In this document: piece by piece, positions 34,547 through 42,144 of the stretch
Numbering within the stretch: the first letter of the stretch is position 1
Layout: each line of letters starts with the position of its first letter
Virus record (IMG/VR): IMGVR_UViG_3300017991_000103
Coordinates: 1 to 64,000 of that record
Direction: 5' to 3' (one strand)
From: a virus
Length of the DNA stretch: 64,000 bases
Translations under genes and position numbers: made by a program
Notes under the pieces: model-generated
Told to the model about the DNA's origin: nothing
Database searches by the model: none
Seen by the model: only the letters and a program-made list of their open reading frames with translations

Positions 34547-35265
34547 TATTCACCTCCATATGTGGTGATTTGTGCATCACCTGATATTCTTAGAGTAATA
34601 GGATAAAGGCGTAGAGCTTGCATCTCTCGTTGTAATATAATAGGGTCTAAGCTGTTATCTATTGGTAATATACTTAAAGGAATTTCAGTAGGAAAGGCGA
34701 AAAATATCATACTGGTGCCATACTCATCGTTGAACTTTACTTTAAAGTCGCATCTCTCACCGGACTCAAATGCTTTTGTTAGAAGTTCTAACCCGTCTCT
34801 ATAACCTATGCCACAATGTATAGTTATTTCTGGTTGTAATTCTCTTTGCTGAAACATGAATTCTTTATATCCATATGCGGTATCAAGTGTAGTTACATCT
34901 ACTATATCTCTTTGAAAAGATGGTCCTTCTATACTTTCTATTTCGCATACAGATATATATTCACCATTATAAAAAATGGACAGCTTAGTAGAACTCTGGT
35001 TTGTGGTTCTATCCCAGTGCATTTCGTGTTCAACTATGTCATTATTTTCAAAGGTTGATACATATGTTTGCCACTCACTTAAATCAGGCTCATCCAGTGT
35101 TCTCAATTTATTGTTGTCAATACTACCACGCTCTTGTATTTTCTTGTTAGCAGTTTCGGCTAGCAACATTGGGGATATTGTAATAACCGCTCCGGTCTTT
35201 GCCGTTCTTTTGAAAAACTCACCCCTGCTTATAGGTTTTGTGAAGAAGTCTTTAATGAATCCCAT
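34546..35265 (-). CDS. Tail-tube-like protein with Tat-like leader
   Basis: 239 residues. The N-terminus has ISRGEFFKRTAKTGAVITIS followed by PMLLA, close to a twin-arginine signal (SRRxFLK) except that the second Arg is Gly. The C-terminal 130 residues resemble the tail tube protein: SIEGPSFQRDIVDVTTLDTA against SIEGPTMTRETIDVTSLDST there. The final YPITLRISGDAQIT also matches the tube's last strand. It is thus a diverged tube paralogue on the opposite strand. AAAGGA precedes ATG 35265. Confidence 0.6.
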   Translation of the reverse strand: MGFIKDFFTKPISRGEFFKRTAKTGAVITISPMLLAETANKKIQERGSIDNNKLRTLDEPDLSEWQTYVSTFENNDIVEHEMHWDRTTNQSSTKLSIFYNGEYISVCEIESIEGPSFQRDIVDVTTLDTAYGYKEFMFQQRELQPEITIHCGIGYRDGLELLTKAFESGERCDFKVKFNDEYGTSMIFFAFPTEIPLSILPIDNSLDPIILQREMQALRLYPITLRISGDAQITTYGGE

Positions 35266-35268
35266 TGT

Positions 35269-35493
35269 TCAGTCCTTTCTATGTGGTCCGGATGTGGTAC
35301 AAACTATTTTTACATTGTTTAGGATTGTCTCAAATTCAGCTGTATGGTGATGATTCCATAAGTCATCTTTAAATGCAAAAAAGTCTGCAGTAATCCTTGT
35401 ATTAGTACTAATCAAATGGTTAACAGTTTTGGATAAATCTTCAACTTGTCGTTTAAGATTTTCAATTTCTACTGACATATCTGAGCTACTCAT
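35269..35493 (-). CDS. Small coiled-coil protein
   Basis: 74 residues; residues 6-45 (SVEIENLKRQVEDLSKTVNH) form a heptad-like coil, followed by an aromatic and histidine-rich tail (DFFAFKDDLWNHHHTAEF). AGAGGAGG precedes ATG 35493. It lies between the SbcC C-terminal half and the tube-like gene, with a one-base gap to the former. Function unknown. Confidence 0.55.
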   Translation of the reverse strand: MSSSDMSVEIENLKRQVEDLSKTVNHLISTNTRITADFFAFKDDLWNHHHTAEFETILNNVKIVCTTSGPHRKD

Positions 35494-35494
35494 T

Positions 35495-36109
35495 TTACAG
35501 AACCTCCTCTACTTTACTAATTCTCTTTTTCATTGATACCTCAAATATCTTGTCAGCACATTCAGTGAGTTCTTCTGAATGTGTAACCATTATTATTTGC
35601 AATCCAGCTTTCTCAGACATTTGCTTCAACATATCGCTTGCTTTGGGTAGAAGATTAGTTGATAAGTTTTTGAATGGTTCATCTAAAACAAGTAGAGGTC
35701 TTGAGCGAGGTCTTTGCATCGACCAGCTGGCGGTGCGTAAAGCAAATGCGGCCACATCTACCGCACCGCCACCAGTCGCCTCAAGGGGGTTGAATACTTT
35801 TTCATCACGCTCAAATAGTAAATCACACTCAGTCTTGTTTCTTCTTTGCACAAACTCCACGTTGAGTGTATAAGGATTGGAAAAGACTGAATCAAGAGCT
35901 AATGAAGCAACCTCAGAGATGTGAAACTGAAGTTGGGCTTGCGTTTTAAGGCCTACCTCTCTGATTATCTCTCGGGCCTTTTCATGACTTCGTAGACTTC
36001 GTTTAACTTGCTTGAGTTTCTTTTTGGCCGACTTAAGTTCACTTTCTATTCGGTCTCTTTCTCCTTTTTTTCGTTCAATAAGAGCTCGTGCTGAAGAAAC
36101 CTTACCCAT
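35495..36109 (-). CDS. SbcC/Rad50 C-terminal ATPase half
   Basis: 204 residues. A short coil (1-50), then ATGGGAVDVAAFALR at 111-125 as the ABC signature, PLLVLDEPF at 138-146 as Walker B, and MVTHSEE near 174 as the H-loop. This is the second half of a Rad50-type ATPase; Walker A lies on the separate product of 39182-40102. The two must associate to make ATP sites for DNA end processing with the nuclease at 36335. It overlaps the preceding coil gene by eight bases. Confidence 0.85.
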   Translation of the reverse strand: MGKVSSARALIERKKGERDRIESELKSAKKKLKQVKRSLRSHEKAREIIREVGLKTQAQLQFHISEVASLALDSVFSNPYTLNVEFVQRRNKTECDLLFERDEKVFNPLEATGGGAVDVAAFALRTASWSMQRPRSRPLLVLDEPFKNLSTNLLPKASDMLKQMSEKAGLQIIMVTHSEELTECADKIFEVSMKKRISKVEEVL

Positions 36110-36338
36110 CGTTTAACTCCTCTTCTAGTTCGGCAAGACCTTCATCAATTGTATTTTGGATTTTATGTGCATCCCTTTTTAGGTCTTTGACCATCTTTTT
36201 CGCCTGCATTATTGTTTCACATTTGAATTGAGTTTTAAGTTGCTCCACTAGAAGTTTTTTCTTACCCTTCAACTCAGATATTTCCTGGTTGATACTGGCC
36301 ATGTTTTCTTTGAGTTCTAATAATTGTCTTTCATTCAT
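36102..36338 (-). CDS. Coiled-coil protein of the split SbcC complex
   Basis: 78 residues, almost all heptad-like helix (LELKENMASINQEISELKGK, then LVEQLKTQFKC...LAELEEELND). Located between the nuclease gene and the SbcC C-terminal half, it may supply the ascending coil arm that the split Rad50 lacks. There is a single Cys (FKCETI), not a CxxC hook. GGAGGTGGAG precedes ATG 36338. Confidence 0.55.
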   Translation of the reverse strand: MNERQLLELKENMASINQEISELKGKKKLLVEQLKTQFKCETIMQAKKMVKDLKRDAHKIQNTIDEGLAELEEELNDG

Positions 36339-37243
36339 TTTATCTCCACCTCCAATGCTTCATAGATTATGTTTTTAATTTGTTCTTTAACATTATGTTT
36401 TTGTATAAACATTTCTATATTTTCCTTGAAGTCTAAACCTACTTCGATTTCTTCTGAAAGTCTTTCTACAAATGCTTCTATTCTCGCATCTCGTTGCTCT
36501 CTCCGTTCTATGTGTTCTCTTGAAACATCCTTTTTACCTATTGGAAATAAGAAAGGCTCTACTGTATTACTTTCTTCAAACCATAAATATACTTTTGGCT
36601 TATGATTTGCTTCCGATGCTTTCTGTCTGGTCAAGCAACCAGGGTTGACTAGTAATCTTCCTTCATGTTTAACAACGAATGATGCGTGGTTATCACCAGT
36701 TACAATAAGGTCGAATTCTGAGAATTCCTCTAATACCTCTTTTGCTGTGAGACCATCTTTATCCCAGTGCGGTGGTCTTTTTTCCCAAATGAGTTTATGC
36801 CATAAACCAACTACCATTTCAGAATCCACAAGTTCTATAACATGCGGTTTATCTGACCCGAAGTGGCCACCACTTGCTTTTGTCATTGTTCCTGCACTAA
36901 ATAGGGTTTCTATTCCACTCTTATACATTAACTCGAGATTATGCTGTGGCAAATCATGCTGCCCAGCTATTGCTATTACACCATATTCTTTAGAGTCATC
37001 ATAAAATGGTAGGTTAGCTACCACATTACTTAGTAAATACGGAGAAGGTTTCCAATGGTGAAATACATCACCTGCATGAAGTATAGGGATTCTACCATTT
37101 GAATAGTATAGTTCGTTTATTAGAAGAAGTTTATCCCACTGTGCTTGCATAAAGTTATCTGTTCTGCATTCAGGTATACTTTCTCTTATATGCCAGTCAC
37201 TAGTTAGAATCGCTGTTGCTTTCCCAAATTTAGTCCTCTTCAT
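36335..37243 (-). CDS. SbcD/Mre11-like nuclease
   Basis: 302 residues from ATG 37243 (AGGA upstream; in-frame GTG at 37255 also possible). Calcineurin-like phosphoesterase motifs in order: LTSDWHIRE near residue 13, HAGDVFHHWKP near 55, IAGQHDLP near 90, LIVTGDNHASFV near 180, VNPGCLTR near 203. The N of the usual GNHD is Gln here. It is the Mre11-type nuclease partner of the split Rad50, processing ends and joints during replication and recombination. Confidence 0.88.
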   Translation of the reverse strand: MKRTKFGKATAILTSDWHIRESIPECRTDNFMQAQWDKLLLINELYYSNGRIPILHAGDVFHHWKPSPYLLSNVVANLPFYDDSKEYGVIAIAGQHDLPQHNLELMYKSGIETLFSAGTMTKASGGHFGSDKPHVIELVDSEMVVGLWHKLIWEKRPPHWDKDGLTAKEVLEEFSEFDLIVTGDNHASFVVKHEGRLLVNPGCLTRQKASEANHKPKVYLWFEESNTVEPFLFPIGKKDVSREHIERREQRDARIEAFVERLSEEIEVGLDFKENIEMFIQKHNVKEQIKNIIYEALEVEIK

Positions 37244-37592
37244 AACTTTCCTCACTATATTTTATTGGGAGCCCATCACATAATTTTCTACATAGTGTAA
37301 ACTCCCATTTTTTAGTCCGCTCCTTATAAAAATCACATCCATATTTTATACAATCTTCTTCAGAATTTATGACAACATGCTTCCCCAAACCACCTCTTAT
37401 TTTTCTTGCGTGCTCTCTACCTACTTCCCTATTCCGTGCAAGTCGGCACTCCTTTTTACCACAGGTTGTTCTCTTATACGCATCGGAACCTATTATAGGC
37501 TTTCCACATACCGCACATACTTTTACTTCTTTTCCAGTGCGCATTTTCTCAGTGTATTCAAGTATTGCATATGCACTTTTTATAGCGTTCAT
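37230..37592 (-). CDS. Zinc-finger-like protein
   Basis: 120 residues. VCAVCGKPIIGSDAYKRTTCGKKECRLARNREVGR near 25-60 is a CxxC...CxxxxC zinc motif followed by a basic segment, suggesting nucleic-acid contact. A second Cys set (CIKYGCDFY, LCRKLCDG) follows. It overlaps genes on both sides by four to fourteen bases within the SbcCD operon, so a role in recombination is plausible but unproven. Confidence 0.65.
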   Translation of the reverse strand: MNAIKSAYAILEYTEKMRTGKEVKVCAVCGKPIIGSDAYKRTTCGKKECRLARNREVGREHARKIRGGLGKHVVINSEEDCIKYGCDFYKERTKKWEFTLCRKLCDGLPIKYSEESYEED

Positions 37593-38386
37593 AATCCTAA
37601 CTTCTCTTCCTTTTTTTTAGTTTCAATACACATAGTTAGAGCATCCTTAAATCCTTGAGAAAACCCTAATAGGAACTCGGTAGAAACCGTACCTTTAATC
37701 TGTGTCATTCTCTGATACATTGTTGAGTAGGTTTGTATCTGCTCAACGGCGTCGGGCTTTCCGCCGTATCCGAGGTCGTGCAAGATGGCGTGGGCTTCGG
37801 CGGGATTGGCAATAGTCGCAATGTGGCTTACATAATGCTCGCGGTCATTTGAATCTCTCATCATATAACTTGTCGATTTCGCTTCGACCTTTATGACTGT
37901 ACCCGGTGCGTATGGAATCGTGCGATAATTTTCCGCTATCCGCACCGCCGCATACGGCTTGAACTCCGGCTCCGGCTTGCGCTCGTTGTGCTCAAGTAGT
38001 TTTTGCGCGACGTAGCGGATGGTGGCCTCGCCGTATTTGTTGCAGGGGTAACACCCAGTGCCTTGCAACTCAGGGAAAATTTCTAATACATACCGATACC
38101 ATAAGTGACTGTCCCCACCCGGCCATCCCTCAGGGCATCCTTTCTCCAGCCATTCGCGCAATTCCGCGCACCGCTCCGGCGATAGGTTGATAAGGTTGTA
38201 GCGGGGCAGGGGGGTGGCTATAGATTTGCATAAATAATCTTTGCCATCCCGGTCAATAAAATAGGTCTCGTCATCCTCGGAATAGACCTTCGCCACATAG
38301 TAGACACCATCGGGACCTTCGTAAACCACATCAAAAGGCTCAACGTCCCACTGCCGTTGCTCCTGTCCACATTTTTCGCATTTCAT
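37589..38386 (-). CDS. Hypothetical chimeric protein, CxxC N-terminus
   Basis: 265 residues, not recognised. The start MKCEKCGQEQRQW is zinc-ribbon-like. A middle section (LSPERCAELREWLEKGCPEG) and GTGCYPCNKYGEATIRYVAQKLLEHNERKP are encoded in clearly GC-rich DNA. The last about 50 residues, from EQIQTYSTMYQRMTQI onward, are encoded by AT-rich DNA like the surroundings. This change within one gene looks like a recombination join. AGGGGGGC precedes ATG 38386. Confidence 0.5.
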   Translation of the reverse strand: MKCEKCGQEQRQWDVEPFDVVYEGPDGVYYVAKVYSEDDETYFIDRDGKDYLCKSIATPLPRYNLINLSPERCAELREWLEKGCPEGWPGGDSHLWYRYVLEIFPELQGTGCYPCNKYGEATIRYVAQKLLEHNERKPEPEFKPYAAVRIAENYRTIPYAPGTVIKVEAKSTSYMMRDSNDREHYVSHIATIANPAEAHAILHDLGYGGKPDAVEQIQTYSTMYQRMTQIKGTVSTEFLLGFSQGFKDALTMCIETKKKEEKLGL

Positions 38387-39180
38387 GATTTTGCCCCCCT
38401 TAATCTTTTAGTTATATGTTTAATCATTAACTTCTTGCCATTATTAGTCAGATGAAACAAGTCTGTAAAGTAAGTATCATCGAGTAATTTAGTAAGGTCT
38501 ATAAATGGTAAATCACTGTTTTTAAAATAGGAGACCATAGAATAGACCACCTTTGATACATCGTCGTGGTCAAAACCACTATGAGGATGGAGAACAAACA
38601 CTATATTTGGAAAGTCATCATATATCCTTTTGAATTTATCAAAGTCAAACTCAGCAGACTTATACTTTCTGCGCTGTCTAAGAGTCAAGTAGTCATGTCG
38701 ATTTTCCTCATCTTTAAAATCACTCATAGTTAAGAAAGGCTTACTGGAACCGATAACTACCCTTATTAGGTGTAATCTTCGTTTGAATGTTGGGTAAGCA
38801 ACAGCTTCAAGCAGTGGATTTCCATCTGACACTATTGCATCAAGAGGTGTTATAATGTATAATACCATTTCCGCTTCTTTTACTTCAGTTAAAGTATTCC
38901 TCAAGATACACTCCGAATTAGAACTACCACGAATACTGATATTGCAAAATTTTTCGTCCCCAAGGTCGGCTGCATACGAACTGCCAACTATTATTATGTT
39001 TGATTCTGATATGTTCTGTAAGTTTTTATCAACTAAAAGCAAATTTTTATCTAAACCACCCAGGTTTTGGTCTGGTAGAAAAGTATGTAGTAGTTGGCCT
39101 ACCATATTACTACTTAGTAGTATAATCACTGATATACAAAATAATAGGTAGTATATTGTAATTACATATATCTTTTTCAT
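38383..39180 (-). CDS. Membrane-anchored SGNH/GDSL-like protein
   Basis: 265 residues from ATG 39180, one base after the SbcC N-half stop. One transmembrane helix near 4-25 (IYVITIYYLLFCISVIILLS). Then IIIVGSSYAADLG near 62 as a possible nucleophile Ser block, and TDLFHLTNNGKKLM near 243 as the Asp-x-x-His-like end block. This resembles AlgX/DUF1574-type SGNH proteins that attach or remove acetyl groups on sugars. Orientation would place the catalytic part outside the membrane. It lies between two SbcC halves. Confidence 0.55.
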   Translation of the reverse strand: MKKIYVITIYYLLFCISVIILLSSNMVGQLLHTFLPDQNLGGLDKNLLLVDKNLQNISESNIIIVGSSYAADLGDEKFCNISIRGSSNSECILRNTLTEVKEAEMVLYIITPLDAIVSDGNPLLEAVAYPTFKRRLHLIRVVIGSSKPFLTMSDFKDEENRHDYLTLRQRRKYKSAEFDFDKFKRIYDDFPNIVFVLHPHSGFDHDDVSKVVYSMVSYFKNSDLPFIDLTKLLDDTYFTDLFHLTNNGKKLMIKHITKRLRGAKS

Positions 39181-39181
39181 A

Positions 39182-40102
39182 TCACATAGGCCTTTCACAT
39201 AATGGACACACATCAGGAAAATTATTTTCATATTCTTCTTCCAGTCTCTCGAGTTTAAACTCGATGGCTTCAGTTCTACTTCTCGTTGATTTAATTCTTG
39301 ATAAGATATTATCAATAGCGTTTGCACGAGCGTTCAACCCTTTCCTATCCTTCATGAGTTTTGCAATACTGTCAACCTTTTTGCTGAGTTTCTGTATAGG
39401 TTTTAATTCTTTGAGTGCAGATTCAACCGTTTTATATTGTGAAATATAGTCTTTCAACTGTATGGCCTTCATACTCTTTTCTGCTTTTTGTTTTTCTAAC
39501 CTCTCGAGTGCCTTAACTTTTTCTTCAAGAGATTCTATATTTTCAAATTGAGTTAATTGTAGTTTAAGTCCATCTATATGTTCTTCACTCGAAATAACTT
39601 TACGCTCTAAATCACGCAACCATCTTTGTACATTTTTTATACTTGAATCTATGGAATCTATATGTGCTAGAGTATTGAAATGTTTTGCAACTTCACCTGG
39701 ACTTGAAGTGAATAAATATAATAAGTCATGTTGTTGTTGTATACTTATAGGTGAAATTCTCAGTGCTTTTTGTACTTCCTCTGGAACTTCAGACCGTACT
39801 GCTTTGAAAATTAGAGCACCTTTAGTTGCGTCTGGGTTCCACATACCGTATTCATTCTGGTCTTTATTCCTAACACGCCATACAGTGAATTTACCTAAAT
39901 CAAGTTCGACGAATGTTGAACCTCCCCAGTCCGAACGAAACGAATCACCGCTAGGTCTATTTTCTACTAACCATATCAGTGCTCTTAATATTGCTGACTT
40001 TCCACTATCACTTGGACCTGTTATTACATTAACTCCAGGTGATAAGTCTAATATAGTTTCCTTGTGCGATTGAAAATTCCGTATTGTCAAGGTGTTAATC
40101 AT
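39182..40102 (-). CDS. SbcC/Rad50 N-terminal half ending at the zinc hook
   Basis: 306 residues. Begins LTIRNFQSHKETILDL, Walker A ITGPSDSGKSAILRALIW near 27-44, and ISIQQQHDLLYLF as the Q-loop region, followed by about 150 residues of coiled coil, and stops at CPLCERPM. The CxxC zinc hook that normally lies mid-protein is thus the C-terminus. The ATPase C-half is at 35495-36109, about 3 kb away. Split so exactly at the hook, the protein must work as two chains. Confidence 0.88.
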   Translation of the reverse strand: MINTLTIRNFQSHKETILDLSPGVNVITGPSDSGKSAILRALIWLVENRPSGDSFRSDWGGSTFVELDLGKFTVWRVRNKDQNEYGMWNPDATKGALIFKAVRSEVPEEVQKALRISPISIQQQHDLLYLFTSSPGEVAKHFNTLAHIDSIDSSIKNVQRWLRDLERKVISSEEHIDGLKLQLTQFENIESLEEKVKALERLEKQKAEKSMKAIQLKDYISQYKTVESALKELKPIQKLSKKVDSIAKLMKDRKGLNARANAIDNILSRIKSTRSRTEAIEFKLERLEEEYENNFPDVCPLCERPM

Positions 40103-40326
40103 GACTCTATTATTTTCCCTTTCCGTGAGTAAGGACTTATAGTTACTACCTCACCTCTGTATTTAACATAAAAATCGACTATCATTCTTCTTCGTTCAAA
40201 TGCACGAATAAGGTCTTTTATTTCTTCTAAATTAGGTGTAGAAAATTCATGCTCATAGTCTTTCATACCCTTGTAGCGAATATAAAGTTTATACTCATCT
40301 GGTTTTATTTTTTTAGTATTGCTCAT
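40099..40326 (-). CDS. Small hypothetical protein
   Basis: 75 residues: MSNTKKIKPDEYKLYIRYKG, then LEEIKDLIRAFERRRMIVDFYVKYRGEVVTIS. A strand-helix-strand layout, basic, without a recognised motif. AAAGGAGAATATCC lies before ATG 40326, and its stop overlaps the SbcC N-half start. It is the first gene of this AT-rich run after the GC-rich array. Confidence 0.55.
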   Translation of the reverse strand: MSNTKKIKPDEYKLYIRYKGMKDYEHEFSTPNLEEIKDLIRAFERRRMIVDFYVKYRGEVVTISPYSRKGKIIES

Positions 40327-40339
40327 TGGATATTCTCCT

Positions 40340-40429
40340 TTACCACGTTTTCGGATAGTCCTCGATGTTCTCCAGCATCATCACGCCGCCGCATTTGGGG
40401 CAGTCGGTTTCGTGGTAGCTGTTAGGCAT
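40340..40429 (-). CDS. Tiny CxxC peptide
   Basis: 29 residues (MPNSYHETDCPKCGGVMM, then LENIEDYPKTW). One CPKC pair as in a zinc ribbon half. It overlaps the upstream stop by eight bases and is followed 13 bases on by the next start. GC-rich like the array. Too short to be sure; the overlap pattern is the main support. Confidence 0.4.
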   Translation of the reverse strand: MPNSYHETDCPKCGGVMMLENIEDYPKTW

Positions 40430-40823
40430 TGTCGGTATCTTGTTCTTCATCATAGTAATCCCATCTCTCCTGTATGGCATCGCAAACCATTTCCCGTGCT
40501 CGCGGCGTAAGTTCGGCTAATTCCTTCAGAGAAATATCACCGCAACACTCCCATATGTGTTCTCTCACTATCGGCCACGGGTCGATGTACCATCCCTCGC
40601 AGAACAGCGCCTTCATTGACAGGCAATCCGCACAGTTGACGGAGCGATGTTCGCGCTGACCGCCATAATCTGGACATTTGTAAACTATCGCGTCAAACGA
40701 TTCCCCAATACCAATAGTCCTGCCACAGCTGCTACATTCTTCCGGCTCTTTGCAAAGCGTCCATCTCCCGACAATGTCGATGTGTTCTGCGTCACCGGCG
40801 TATATACACGCACATTCACCCAT
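40422..40823 (-). CDS. Cys-rich phage protein of unknown function
   Basis: 133 residues from ATG 40823, which has GGAGGAAAAGC just upstream. MGECACIYAGDAEHIDIVGR, KEPEECSSCGRTIGIGESFD and VNCADCLSMKALFCEGW, then LTPRAREMVCDAIQERWDYYDE. CSSCG and CADC pairs suggest zinc. I recognise it as resembling a family of small phage proteins of unknown role. The frame is open upstream to 40919, but those 32 codons look like the remnant of another gene. Confidence 0.65.
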   Translation of the reverse strand: MGECACIYAGDAEHIDIVGRWTLCKEPEECSSCGRTIGIGESFDAIVYKCPDYGGQREHRSVNCADCLSMKALFCEGWYIDPWPIVREHIWECCGDISLKELAELTPRAREMVCDAIQERWDYYDEEQDTDNA

Positions 40824-40919
40824 CGCTTTTCCTCCTGCTCCGCATACGTGATTGCCACAGCCAACGCGCTCCACATACGCGCTCTGCTCTGTGCCGGGGT
40901 CTATTCCGAGGATTCGCAT
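40824..40919 (-). pseudogene. 5' remnant of a RuvC-like gene fused in frame
   Basis: The 32 codons before ATG 40823 begin MRILGIDPGTEQSAYV, which matches the first strand of RuvC/RNase H-fold resolvases with its catalytic Asp, and then lose any similarity (ERVGCGNHVCGAGGKA). ATG 40919 overlaps the upstream stop. The parent gene was probably cut when the downstream cassette was added. A fused protein could still be made, but without the other catalytic residues. Confidence 0.5.
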
Positions 40920-41266
40920 GAGTTCACTTTCTTGAGAAATTCATTCGCCTTCGCGGCCATCATCATCCTGCTAATCGGAGTCACCGCTTTCTGCCACGCT
41001 TCGATTATCTCCACCGCCTCTTTCAGCAGAGGGCTGTTGCGCTCCATATCACGCACAAGCGCGAGCGCGGTTTCGGCGGCGGCGAGGGGGGTGTCGTAAG
41101 GCCAGCCACTTTTGCTTATGGCTACCCTTAATTTTTCATTCCGTAGCGTCCAAGTGTAAAGCGGTTTATTGGTTTTCTTACGCACGAATGCCGATGTGTG
41201 TATTTTCAAATTCAACCCCCGCTGCTCAAGCTCTGCGCGGATTTCCGCAATGCGGTTATCACTCAT
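40901..41266 (-). CDS. Small cassette protein
   Basis: 121 residues from ATG 41266, which ends a 16-bp cassette repeat (AAGGAGGCCAGCGATG). Sequence: MSDNRIAEIRAELEQRGLNL, then TWTLRNEKLRVAISKSGWPY and LLKEAVEIIEAWQKAV, mostly helical, not recognised. GC-rich. The frame continues upstream to GTG 41401, giving a possible 166-residue form with a Cys-rich head. Confidence 0.55.
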   Translation of the reverse strand: MSDNRIAEIRAELEQRGLNLKIHTSAFVRKKTNKPLYTWTLRNEKLRVAISKSGWPYDTPLAAAETALALVRDMERNSPLLKEAVEIIEAWQKAVTPISRMMMAAKANEFLKKVNSCESSE

Positions 41267-41401
41267 CGCTGGCCTCCTTAAGTGACATTTAATATCACAA
41301 GTATAACAATAAGAATCAGTATCCCAATCATCTACACACGGGATTTTGTAGGGGCACCCATCGGGAACAGGTTTACTCATCTCAGCTTGCTCTTTACTCA
41401 C
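41267..41401 (-). other. Cys-rich leader ORF running into the next cassette
   Basis: 45 codons from GTG 41401, itself at a cassette repeat (41399-41414). MSKEQAEMSKPVPDGCPYKI, then CVDDWDTDSYCYTCDIKCH has a zinc-like CxxCxxxC set. It runs without a stop into the next cassette's start, so either it makes a fused protein with 40901-41266 or it is a truncated cassette whose own stop was lost. Confidence 0.4.
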
Positions 41402-41663
41402 TGCTGGCCTCCTTATTCCTTTTTCTCACGCACGAACGAAGCACAAGATACAGCAAATCCCATGGGCCTCTACCCTTCCTGTCAAAGTCAACAACGTGTC
41501 CCGTTTTCCACACCTCATGTGTTTTTGGTGCCCACTTTGACAAAGTAAAATTATAGTTCCCTCTATTTTTATCGCCTGTTCCGTCATTGGTTATTTCAGC
41601 AATTCCGAGAGTTCTCGGTTCGCCGACACCAAACGGTATAAGCTCAATTGTTACTCGTATCAT
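41394..41663 (-). CDS. Small cassette protein
   Basis: 89 residues from ATG 41663 in a cassette repeat. MIRVTIELIPFGVGEPRTLG, then NRGNYNFTLSKWAPKTHEVWKTG and GPWDLLYLVLRSCVRKR. This resembles small phage proteins of unknown role with the same start. The C-terminus KEASSE is encoded by the next cassette repeat. Confidence 0.6.
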   Translation of the reverse strand: MIRVTIELIPFGVGEPRTLGIAEITNDGTGDKNRGNYNFTLSKWAPKTHEVWKTGHVVDFDRKGRGPWDLLYLVLRSCVRKRNKEASSE

Positions 41664-42144
41664 CGCTAGCCTCCTTGTCATCGAGTATGGCGCGCACTTC
41701 GGCTTGAGCAGTAGTAAAGACATGTTTCAAATCTTTTAACGTTAGCGCTGAGTCTTCTCCATATGGAGTGCCGTACTCCCTGCGACACTCAGTCCACTCC
41801 CGCACCCGTTCCAGCGTTTTCTCGGCGGCGTGGAGTTGACGTTCTAACTTCATTTCTCGGTGTTCGGCTTTCCCAATATCGCAATCTGCATGGTGACAAC
41901 CGCCGTGCCCGCCAACAACAGCGTTGCACCCATATATTCCGTGGTCTTTAGCATCTTGCTTCAACCGCTCAATCTCCGCGTCCTTCTCGGCGACCTTTTG
42001 CTCGGCGGCGCGGAGTGCTCGCGATTCGCTTAGTAGTTGAGCCGCAGCCACATCAGCACGGCCCTTGTGCCAACCAATCTCGGCATCCTTCTCGGCGAGG
42101 GCACACAATAACCGCTTTATTTCTTCAGCCTGTTCCCTGCTCAT
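41644..42144 (-). CDS. Coiled-coil cassette protein
   Basis: 166 residues from ATG 42144 in a cassette repeat (a longer frame from 42186 reads through the upstream repeat). MSREQAEEIKRLLCALAEKD begins a long coil containing LRAAEQKVAEKDAEIERLKQ and LHAAEKTLERVREW, which share their DNA with the next gene upstream. A central Cys/His set (GCNAVVGGHGGCHHADCD) could bind zinc. Function unknown. Confidence 0.55.
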   Translation of the reverse strand: MSREQAEEIKRLLCALAEKDAEIGWHKGRADVAAAQLLSESRALRAAEQKVAEKDAEIERLKQDAKDHGIYGCNAVVGGHGGCHHADCDIGKAEHREMKLERQLHAAEKTLERVREWTECRREYGTPYGEDSALTLKDLKHVFTTAQAEVRAILDDKEASDDTSNN

